DNA of 5,337 nt from Acidobacteriota bacterium (GTDB taxonomy: Bacteria; Acidobacteriota; Terriglobia; Terriglobales; Acidobacteriaceae). A program made the position numbers and the translations under genes. The stretch is from positions 1 through 5,337 of the forward strand of contig JAJZDO010001071.1 of NCBI GenBank assembly GCA_021805955.1, in the 5' to 3' direction. The stretch's first letter is position 1. The number at the start of each line of letters is the position of its first letter. Under the pieces are notes generated by a model. That model saw nothing but the letters and a program-made list of their open reading frames with translations. It had not been told where the DNA came from and searched no databases. Positions 1 to 4,967 of the stretch are shown here, in pieces.

Positions 1-78
1 ACGGCGACGGTGACCCTCCTTGGGGTTTATGTCTCTCAACACAAACCGTAGCAGGGCTCTACCGCCGCCGATCAAGCG
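1..78. other. Unassigned left edge, possible end of a convergent gene
   Basis: Plus-strand frame 1 is open from the edge to a TAG at 49-51 and reads TATVTLLGVYVSQHKP. This hydrophobic piece could be the last 16 residues of a membrane protein converging on the YaaC-like gene. A minus-strand frame is also open through the edge, so the strand cannot be decided. No clear terminator hairpin with a T-run is visible between it and the end of the YaaC-like gene. Confidence 0.15.
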
Positions 79-1239
79 CTAATTTGGACAAGAGTGGTAG
101 CGGCTATAGAAATCTTCGCTAGGATTTAGAACTTGAACTACTAACTCTGGTATTGAGTTGCGATTTGTATCAAGAAATTTTTCGATTAAACTGAGCATCT
201 TGTCATCCAGAGGTTTGTTAGCATAAGCCGACCTCGCAATGGCGTGCGCCCAGATTTGCGGTCTATATCGCACTAATGAACTGAGAAGAAATAGCGCAAG
301 ATATTGCAGAGAGAACTCCGACAACTGAACACCCTGAACTGGAGAGATCAAGTAAGTTCCGCCAGATACATAGCCTGCGGCAGAATCGAGACCTTCTTTG
401 ATCCCAAATCGCTGGGCGTCGTTCGCAGGTGTGTGTTGAAAAGTCCCATCTGCGTAAGTTGCAAACTCTTCCGAAAATTCGTCAAGACCTTCAATCGGCA
501 AATTTTCAAACCGGATATTAGTGTCACCCCAAATGTACTGTGCTGAAGTTAATCGCCACCCCTTCAGAACCGGAAATCTTTCCCTCCACCTTTCCACAAT
601 TTGCTTCAACGAATCTCGACTATTTAAGATTGCATGATCTTGAACCTGAATGGCAAAGTGATCGGATATGCTATGTAGAGGTTGAAGACTCATCGTTGCG
701 GACAGCGCATCTACGCCGAAGGTCATACGGTAGATCGCATCAAGACCGGGAATTCGGCTCAAAATATCCTGAAGCGAAAGACTGATTCCATCGAGCTTTT
801 CTGATTCGGTGGTCGAGAGATAGACAGAACGTCCCTGATTAACAACGAAATTTATGTAGCAGACTCTGGTCAGCTTTGCGGCGACATCGTTGAACTCCTG
901 GAACGTGCCACCGCCACCTATCTCCAAGCGCAGGTCCGCAATTCTCGATGTAGCTGCTGAAATGTCACGTATTCCGTGAGACGGTTTCAGTGTCGCAAGT
1001 GAGCGTGAACCAGACGCCATGATGAGCGCCTTTGCAAATCCAACCATGCCATAAAAGAGTTGAAGGGGAGCAATTTCGAGTGGAGAACTTTCCGCCGCTT
1101 CATAAAATAATCGCCCCTGCTGGAGGCAGGCGGTGATGTCGCGAGTGGTTGAGGTATTAGGTTCCCTACCGAAGCGCCTCTTGATTAGAGGCTTCAGATT
1201 CTCGCTACTCTCCAGAAACTTGCAGCGGTGCCAGTCCAT
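79..1239 (-). CDS. YaaC-like protein of unknown function
   Basis: A 386-residue protein that I assign to the YaaC family from its landmark segments. Near residues 45-72 is Y-E-A-A-E-S-S-P-L-E-I followed by LFYGM (61-65) and K-A-L-I. HGI follows at 88-90. Near the C-terminus is an aromatic helix of the YaaC type, YLALFLLSSLVRYRPQIW (313-330), then a FLD segment (355-357) before a hydrophobic VVQVL strand. The family is named after Bacillus subtilis YaaC; no biochemical activity is established that I know of. No signal peptide or convincing membrane helix is seen, so it is probably cytosolic. The ATG at 1239 is supported by an in-frame TAG two codons upstream; the nearest Shine-Dalgarno-like run (AAAGG) is rather distant, about 12 bases. 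Base composition is visibly more AT-rich than the phosphatase gene, which hints at horizontal acquisition. It lies next to mobile-element debris, so it may be island cargo, but that is inference. Confidence 0.75.
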   Translation of the reverse strand: MDWHRCKFLESSENLKPLIKRRFGREPNTSTTRDITACLQQGRLFYEAAESSPLEIAPLQLFYGMVGFAKALIMASGSRSLATLKPSHGIRDISAATSRIADLRLEIGGGGTFQEFNDVAAKLTRVCYINFVVNQGRSVYLSTTESEKLDGISLSLQDILSRIPGLDAIYRMTFGVDALSATMSLQPLHSISDHFAIQVQDHAILNSRDSLKQIVERWRERFPVLKGWRLTSAQYIWGDTNIRFENLPIEGLDEFSEEFATYADGTFQHTPANDAQRFGIKEGLDSAAGYVSGGTYLISPVQGVQLSEFSLQYLALFLLSSLVRYRPQIWAHAIARSAYANKPLDDKMLSLIEKFLDTNRNSIPELVVQVLNPSEDFYSRYHSCPN

Positions 1240-1242
1240 TGA

Positions 1243-1443
1243 CTAATTATGCCTTTCACGATCAGAAAACCGGAAGTGGAAGGAACATTTCTGGTTTATG
1301 CCCTTGCAACTGCGGCGGGTTCCTGCCAAGCCGTAAGCGTTGTAAGGTCCGCCCAACTGATTGTGGGACCTCGTCCTAACCCCTCTCGGGCGAAAGCAAT
1401 CCACGTCTTCCCGGATTGATCCCGCTGACGGACTTTGCGTCAC
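1243..1443 (-). other. Unexplained stretch after the coupling-protein stop, possible relic
   Basis: No gene is certain here. Two minus-strand readings exist. A GTG at 1443-1441 overlaps the coupling-protein TGA (as GTGA) and opens 66 codons, but the product is rich in Arg, Ser and Cys and looks like a shadow frame. The frame that continues straight after the coupling-protein stop (1439 to a TAA at 1296-1298, 47 codons) looks more like protein, with SGKTWIAFAREGLGRG and DLTTLTAWQEPA, but has no evident ATG/GTG/TTG start at its head. It may be the C-terminal relic of the next gene of the lost mobile element. I do not recognise the family. Confidence 0.25.
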
Positions 1444-1742
1444 TCAATCCCCTTGGACTCATCCCACACAAACGCCTCATTGGGCTTGTCAGCGGGTGCA
1501 TCGAAAAGTGGGAGCGTGGTCGGCTTCCTGGGTTGTTCTGTGAGAGCTACTGGCATCGGCGGTGACGGCCTAGGCGCAATCTCCGGCAATTTGCGCTCGA
1601 TGAACTCCCGTTGTCCGCCGCGCTTCCTTGAGAAATGGAAGTAAACCGGCACAACCTTGTTTTCCTGCTTGATGAAGCCGTGCAACGGTTCGAGACCGGA
1701 GATATCCGAAGCCATGACAAGCGGCTTGGTCGCCATCTCCAT
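1440..1742 (-). pseudogene. C-terminal remnant of a TraD/VirD4-like conjugative coupling protein
   Basis: An open frame of 100 residues that resembles the tail of a type IV secretion coupling protein (the DNA-binding ATPase that feeds the relaxase-DNA complex to the conjugation channel). It begins near KPLVMASDISGLEPLHGF, continues IKQENKVV and EFIERKLPE, then a proline-rich linker, and closes with ADKPNEAFVWDESKGIE. The Walker A and B ATPase core is missing, so it cannot act as a coupling protein. The ATG at 1742 is only the first Met after the toxin's stop codon, and no good ribosome site precedes it. The fragment is in the same frame as the toxin gene, separated from its TAG by four codons, so the breakpoint lies at about the toxin stop. 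Assignment to the coupling-protein family is from memory of such tails and from the second copy at 2409-2590, which carries a more diagnostic internal segment. A short stand-alone protein cannot be excluded. Confidence 0.55.
1441..1503. repeat. Direct repeat copy A (coupling-protein tail)
   Basis: This stretch and 2406-2468 are diverged direct repeats in the same orientation, at roughly three-quarters identity with a few single-base gaps by eye. Shared blocks include CACTCAAT, TTGGACT, CATCC, AACGCC and GGCTTGTC. Both encode, on the minus strand, the last ~20 residues of the same protein: ADKPNEAFVWDESKGIE here and ADKPKAAFVSDE plus SNGIE in the other copy. The pair flanks the toxin-antitoxin operon. 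Confidence 0.7.
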
Positions 1743-1754
1743 CGCTGAGAGACT

Positions 1755-2060
1755 CTACGACTGCTCCATACCCTCCGGCATCTCTTCCGGCCATCGCTGC
1801 GCACCATGCAAAACGCGCATGACGCGAATGACTTTGCCCATAACCCGATAAGCCACAATATAGGGTGTGTGCTGGATAACCAGCTCTCGTGTGCCTTCGA
1901 TGCGTCCAGCGCGACCCATCTCTGGGAACTGGAGCAGCCGTTCGACCTGTTCCTCGATCCGATCATCCACAGTAACTGCGGCTTGCGGACTATCGGCCGC
2001 GATGGAATCGAAGATGGCATCGCGGTCATCCATCGCAAAGATGGACCATTCCAACCTCAT
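1755..2060 (-). CDS. RelE/ParE-family type II toxin
   Basis: A 101-residue protein of the RelE/ParE superfamily, normally neutralised by the antitoxin encoded just upstream. Family features are a helical N-terminal half (DSPQAAVTVDDRIEEQVERL, 23-42), the PEMGRAGR turn (46-53), the strand GTRELVI (56-62), TPYIVAYRV (65-73) and the closing strand VIRVMRVLHGAQRWP (77-91). Arg82 and His85 lie in the region where this fold carries functional basic residues. Members either cleave ribosome-bound mRNA (RelE) or poison DNA gyrase (ParE); the sequence alone does not say which, though the RVLHGAQRWP ending is common in proteins annotated as ParE-like plasmid-stabilisation toxins. The start at 2060 leaves 3 bases after the antitoxin TGA, so translation is probably coupled; the AAGG upstream is a weak, distant ribosome site. 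The gene appears full length and intact. Its TAG runs in frame into the coupling-protein remnant. Confidence 0.85.
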   Translation of the reverse strand: MRLEWSIFAMDDRDAIFDSIAADSPQAAVTVDDRIEEQVERLLQFPEMGRAGRIEGTRELVIQHTPYIVAYRVMGKVIRVMRVLHGAQRWPEEMPEGMEQS

Positions 2061-2063
2061 CGC

Positions 2064-2360
2064 TCACCGAGCCTTACGGCGTGCTGCGGCCCGACGCTTC
2101 GCAAAGTGAGCTTTCACTGTTTCATGCGGGATTGCGGGGCGCGGGTCGTCCAGTGCCTCCTGCACCTTAGCTCGGAACCATGCGTCATACTCGGCAGTAT
2201 TTGCCGTTGGAGTAAACGGAAGTACACCCTCATACGCAGTCCTCGTCAGCAAGATGCGTACTGCATCCGAGACTGTGATGCCCAACTCCTCGAGTACCGC
2301 CGCCGCGCGCTCTTTCACGGCAGAATCAATCCGCGTTTGTACCAATGCGTTCGCAGGCAT
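2064..2360 (-). CDS. RelB/DinJ-family antitoxin
   Basis: A 98-residue antitoxin that should dimerise through an N-terminal ribbon-helix-helix, bind the operon's operator and wrap the toxin with its C-terminal part. The N-terminus NALVQTRID (4-12) followed by VKERAAAVLEELGITVSDAV and RILLTRTAYEGVLPF matches the DinJ/RelB pattern, including the LG(L/I)T.SDAVRI and LPF signatures. The C-terminal part (AEYDAWFRAKVQEALDDPRP, then IPHETVKAHF) is the likely toxin-binding arm, ending in a strongly basic RRAAARRKAR tail. The ATG at 2360 is chosen over one 16 codons upstream because AGGAG sits 8 bases before it and the protein then begins like DinJ; the longer form would also run through the operator. 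It is first in the operon, and the toxin starts 3 bases after its stop. Confidence 0.88.
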   Translation of the reverse strand: MPANALVQTRIDSAVKERAAAVLEELGITVSDAVRILLTRTAYEGVLPFTPTANTAEYDAWFRAKVQEALDDPRPAIPHETVKAHFAKRRAAARRKAR

Positions 2361-2368
2361 AAGAATTT

Positions 2369-2373
2369 CTCCT
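2369..2373 (-). promoter_or_regulatory. Ribosome binding site of the antitoxin gene
   Basis: On the minus strand AGGAG lies 8 bases before the ATG at 2360. It decides the antitoxin start in favour of the 98-residue form over the upstream in-frame ATG at 2408. Confidence 0.7.
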
Positions 2374-2378
2374 GAAAC

Positions 2379-2404
2379 GATTGTAATGCAAATGAATGAC
2401 AATC
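2379..2404. promoter_or_regulatory. Probable operator palindrome overlapping a -10 box of the toxin-antitoxin operon
   Basis: An imperfect 26-bp palindrome with outer half-sites GATTGT and ACAATC; 10 of 13 base pairs are symmetric, centred between 2391 and 2392. On the minus strand one half contains TACAAT (2385-2380), a good -10 match, about 20 bases before the antitoxin ATG. The -35 region is poor, so the promoter part is tentative. Ribbon-helix-helix antitoxins of the RelB/DinJ type usually repress their own operon from palindromes in this position, which fits. The site also overlaps the degenerate end of the coupling-protein remnant. Confidence 0.5.
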
Positions 2405-2405
2405 C

Positions 2406-2468
2406 CACTCAATTCCATTGGACTTCATCCGACACGAACGCCGCTTTAGGCTTGTCCGCAGGCCGATC
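2406..2468. repeat. Direct repeat copy B (coupling-protein tail)
   Basis: Partner of the repeat at 1441-1503, same orientation, on the other side of the toxin-antitoxin operon. Relative to copy A it carries an extra A after GATGA on the minus strand, and the position of the old TGA stop reads TGG. Confidence 0.7.
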
Positions 2469-2590
2469 CACCTCATCGTCTGGCCCCAATACTGGCAAGG
2501 CTGATCCAGCGGCTTGAGAATCAAATCGCCACGCACGAGCGAGTCAAACTCACTCACAAAGTTCATCGCCGCGTCGTAGACAATGGCACT
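2409..2590 (-). pseudogene. Frameshifted, internally deleted remnant of a TraD/VirD4-like coupling protein
   Basis: Two separate parts of one protein lie side by side. From 2587 the frame reads AIVYDAAMNFVSEF, then RGDLILKPLDQPCQYWG, which matches the segment found downstream of Walker A in TraD/VirD4-type coupling ATPases (a V-Y-D strand, then R-G-D-x-I-L-x-P-x-D-x-x-C-x-Y-W). A one-base loss follows; in the next frame the text continues GPDDEV, as expected after YW in this family. It then jumps straight to the C-terminal tail DRPADKPKAAFVSDE. A one-base gain then restores the first frame, giving SNGIE, with TGG where the stop should be. Most of the ATPase domain is therefore deleted. There is no usable start, and the phosphatase stop codon lies 3 bases beyond the fragment. 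It is clearly non-functional. The family call rests on the RGDLILKPLD...YW segment. Confidence 0.65.
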
Positions 2591-2592
2591 TT

Positions 2593-4824
2593 CTACGCAT
2601 CTGCCATAGCCGACATCAGCCTGCGGATCGTCAGCACCGTAATATCGTCTTCCTGGCCAAAATTCTGCGCCGTATCCGCAATGAAAAACGCAGATTCCGT
2701 GCTGATATTCCGTATCCGGTCAAACCCGAACAATTCCCCCGTCGGTCGCCGCGCCTCCGGAATGCCATCGGAGATCATCAGCAGCCTGTCTCCTGGATGC
2801 ACATAAAGGTGCACTTCCTCGTACTGCGTCTGGGCGATAACGCCCAGCGGCAATCCGCCCGGCAGGGCCACCTCCTGGCTGTTCAGGTAGGGAGGCGGAT
2901 GCCCGGCGCTTGCCAGTGTCAGCTCGCCATCCGGCGCGAAGTATGCCGCCTCGCAGGTAGTAAAACTTGCGCTGCCCATCACCACCCGATTTAGTTCCGA
3001 CAATATCTTCCCCGGCGACGTTGCCCGCGTCAGTCGCAGCGCGCCCATCAGCATCGACACATTCATCGCTGCCTGCAATCCCTTGCCCGCTACGTCGCCA
3101 ATCACCACCAGCAATCCGCCCTCTGCCGTTGGCTGGATGTGATAGAAATCCCCGCCCACCTCATTGGCCGGCGAATACACAGTATCCACCTCAAACCCCG
3201 GCGTCTTCGGAGCCTCCTGCGGGATCATCACCTCCTGCACGCTGCGCGCCGCCTCTAATTCGCTCGATACCCGCTGCCGCTCGTGATGGATCCGCTGGAA
3301 GCGCACAAAAATGATGATCAGGATCACCACAATCCCCAGAAAATCCGCCACATCTGACACATGCACGGGAACCGGCCCTGCTTCAAAGGTCAGCGGAGAC
3401 TGAACCGGCGTCGCCTTCCAGCTTGACGCCGCCAGCGTCGAGGCCAACTCCACCGTACCCACTACACTCAGCAACAGCGGCAGCAGCAGCAGCGCCGCCT
3501 CATAATTCTTCCGAAACGCCGCCCGCGTCAGTTGCCATCCCACAAACATCATCCAGGCACCGATCCACAGCAGCGCAAACAGCAGGGAAAACACCCACGC
3601 AACAACTACTCCGCCACCGTCCTGAATGAACATCAGCAGCGGCCCAAAGCTCAACAGCAGCGGCGCGGAATAGCGCAGCCCAAACACAAACCAGCGCCGC
3701 TTCAAACCCAGGAAACTGTACAGAAATTCGAAGTAGAAATACGCCGAGATCAGCAGCAGTTGCCCCGTCCAGGCAAAGACCAGCTTCTGTGACTGGTCGC
3801 CCATGCTGCCCAGATAGCTCACATATACCAGCGGAGCAACGAACACCAGGTGCACGCCGAGCCACAGATACTCCTTGTGATCTCGCTGCGTCCAGAAAAG
3901 CGCCAGCAGAAACGCTGCCAGCAGCACTTTCAGGCCGCTGTCCACCAGCGTCGGAAGCCGTTCCAGCAACATCCGGTCGCGCCACATCTGCACATGCACC
4001 GGCAAATCGTCCGCAGTACCCAGCACAAACGTCCGATGCGCAAAAAATCCCGTATACGCGTCCAGTCCAACCGGCGTAAACGGCGTCCGCACCGCCAGCG
4101 TCATCACCGATTCATTAGCTGGAATCTCTACCGGATACAACCGTGTCACCTGTTCAAACGGGTCCGCAGGCTTGCCCCTCAGACTCACCGGAAACTCTTG
4201 CTTTCCGTCGATATACAGATCCATCCCTACTTCGCCGCCCAAGACCGCCACCTGCGAGCTGCGCGAGACCGGCACGCGCACCATCAGAGCCAACGGTCCG
4301 TGCTTCGCCGGTAGCCTCACCTTCAGCCGAAACCACGCATACGGCCTTCCATGATGGCGTGGATGTGGTGGCTGTTCCTTCCGGGCCTCGGTCGGCTTTC
4401 CCGACTCGCCCTCGGCCGACTCATCCACCTCGTCAAGCACATCCCTGGCGTCGCGCATTGGCCACTTCGAGTCATCGAAGTCTACCTGCGCCGGGTCGGT
4501 TCCCGCTGCGATTCCCAGACGCCAGTTTCTGTCCAGCACCACCGGCCCGCCCAGCATCGTCGCGTCAAAAACCGTCATCTCGCCCGGCTTCGGCGCCTCG
4601 CCGTCCGGCGGATGAATCCGCCCGCGCATCAGCCGCGCTTCCGGCGGCGGTGCGGGATGTCCCGTTGCCTGGCCTGCCGCCTGCGGGGTCCGGCCGATCA
4701 TGCTTGTCAGCAGCGCCAGCCCTGCTACTGCCAGTCGCACGCTCCAGCCTCCGCCGTACCCACTGCCGCGCCGTCGGCCTGTCTGCGAAAGCCTCGCCAT
4801 ATTCGCTCCAGTATAGAGCTTCAT
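2593..4824 (-). CDS. Membrane-anchored SpoIIE/PP2C-type serine/threonine phosphatase with seven-helix sensor
   Basis: A 743-residue protein predicted to dephosphorylate serine/threonine on a cytosolic partner, like RsbU or SpoIIE acting on anti-sigma-factor antagonists; no such partner is encoded here. In order: a basic N-terminus and hydrophobic export or anchor helix (about 28-44); an extracytoplasmic, probably beta-rich region (about 80-275) with an acidic and His/Pro-rich insert at 128-160; about seven membrane helices (near 293-311, 320-337, 348-370, 381-400, 407-428, 441-466, 492-508), as in 7TMR-DISM-type receptors; a short charged coiled-coil linker (510-530); and the SpoIIE domain to the end. 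Metal-site motifs are all present: GGDF (557-560), GDVAGKG (576-582), SAGHPPPY (639-646), PGDRLLMISDGIPEA (677-691) and EDDITV (725-730). The domain therefore looks active. ATG 4824 has AGAGG just upstream; ATG 4800, with GGAG five bases before it, would remove eight residues and is also plausible. GC-rich codon use suggests a resident chromosomal gene. Confidence 0.9.
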   Translation of the reverse strand: MKLYTGANMARLSQTGRRRGSGYGGGWSVRLAVAGLALLTSMIGRTPQAAGQATGHPAPPPEARLMRGRIHPPDGEAPKPGEMTVFDATMLGGPVVLDRNWRLGIAAGTDPAQVDFDDSKWPMRDARDVLDEVDESAEGESGKPTEARKEQPPHPRHHGRPYAWFRLKVRLPAKHGPLALMVRVPVSRSSQVAVLGGEVGMDLYIDGKQEFPVSLRGKPADPFEQVTRLYPVEIPANESVMTLAVRTPFTPVGLDAYTGFFAHRTFVLGTADDLPVHVQMWRDRMLLERLPTLVDSGLKVLLAAFLLALFWTQRDHKEYLWLGVHLVFVAPLVYVSYLGSMGDQSQKLVFAWTGQLLLISAYFYFEFLYSFLGLKRRWFVFGLRYSAPLLLSFGPLLMFIQDGGGVVVAWVFSLLFALLWIGAWMMFVGWQLTRAAFRKNYEAALLLLPLLLSVVGTVELASTLAASSWKATPVQSPLTFEAGPVPVHVSDVADFLGIVVILIIIFVRFQRIHHERQRVSSELEAARSVQEVMIPQEAPKTPGFEVDTVYSPANEVGGDFYHIQPTAEGGLLVVIGDVAGKGLQAAMNVSMLMGALRLTRATSPGKILSELNRVVMGSASFTTCEAAYFAPDGELTLASAGHPPPYLNSQEVALPGGLPLGVIAQTQYEEVHLYVHPGDRLLMISDGIPEARRPTGELFGFDRIRNISTESAFFIADTAQNFGQEDDITVLTIRRLMSAMADA

Positions 4825-4837
4825 TCGCCCCTCTTCT

Positions 4838-4858
4838 GCCGTTCCTTCGCGCCGTTCC
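4838..4858. repeat. Short tandem direct repeat before the phosphatase start
   Basis: GCCGTTCC occurs at 4838-4845 and again at 4851-4858, a 13-bp period, 14-34 bases upstream of the phosphatase ATG. On the minus strand each copy reads GGAACGGC. It could be a binding site or chance in GC-rich DNA. GGAAC is also the typical -35 core of ECF sigma promoters, but I see no matching -10. Confidence 0.3.
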
Positions 4859-4899
4859 CTCGTCCCCGCTTTTGCATCCCGTCGAAAATCCTTCGACCT

Positions 4900-4927
4900 T
4901 TGCCAACCTTTCGGCGCATACTAGGGT
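4900..4927 (+). promoter_or_regulatory. Weak sigma70-like promoter for the secreted protein gene
   Basis: TTGCCA (4900-4905) matches the -35 consensus at 5 of 6 positions. It is followed after 16 bases by TAGGGT (4922-4927), a poor -10. Transcription would start near 4934, leaving a leader of about 34 bases before the ATG at 4968. It lies in the 143-bp divergent gap, where the phosphatase promoter must also sit unless that gene is read from elsewhere; I see no good candidate for the latter. Confidence 0.25.
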
Positions 4928-4935
4928 CTAAGAGA

Positions 4936-4951
4936 CGACGGCAGTCCGTCG
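4936..4951 (+). other. Hairpin in the leader of the secreted protein gene
   Basis: CGACGG, a CAGT loop and CCGTCG form a perfect 6-bp, GC-rich stem-loop that ends about 7 bases before the CGGAGA ribosome site of the gene at 4968. It is not followed by a T-run, so it is not a classic terminator. It could stabilise the mRNA 5' end or be chance. Confidence 0.3.
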
Positions 4952-4967
4952 CTGCTCGGAGACCGTC

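Noticed and set aside
1547..2038. A 163-codon minus-strand open frame
   Set aside because: It overlaps the toxin gene and the coupling-protein remnant in another frame, with Arg/Ser/Trp-rich low-complexity content.
1806..2375. A 189-codon plus-strand open frame opposite the toxin-antitoxin genes
   Set aside because: The minus strand carries two clear family matches with proper spacing; the antisense product shows no family features.
2361..2408. A 16-residue N-terminal extension of the antitoxin
   Set aside because: It would run through the operator and ribosome site, and the family normally starts at the M-x-A-N-A-x-V segment encoded from 2360.
2315..2566. An 83-codon minus-strand open frame beginning MNFVSEFDSLV
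   Set aside because: Its first half is the coupling-protein remnant, but the rest is a frameshifted reading that runs through the operator into the antitoxin gene; treated as part of the pseudogene, not a gene.
3471..3664. Runs of CAGCAG-type triplets in the plus strand suggesting a microsatellite
   Set aside because: They encode the leucine-rich membrane helices of the phosphatase on the minus strand (CTG codons), so coding content explains them.
3500..3985. A 161-codon minus-strand open frame
   Set aside because: It is an out-of-frame shadow inside the membrane region of the phosphatase gene.
4143..4931. A 262-codon plus-strand open frame
   Set aside because: It lies opposite the phosphatase gene; the product is Pro/Arg/Ser-rich, as expected for an antisense frame of GC-rich DNA, with no recognisable domain.
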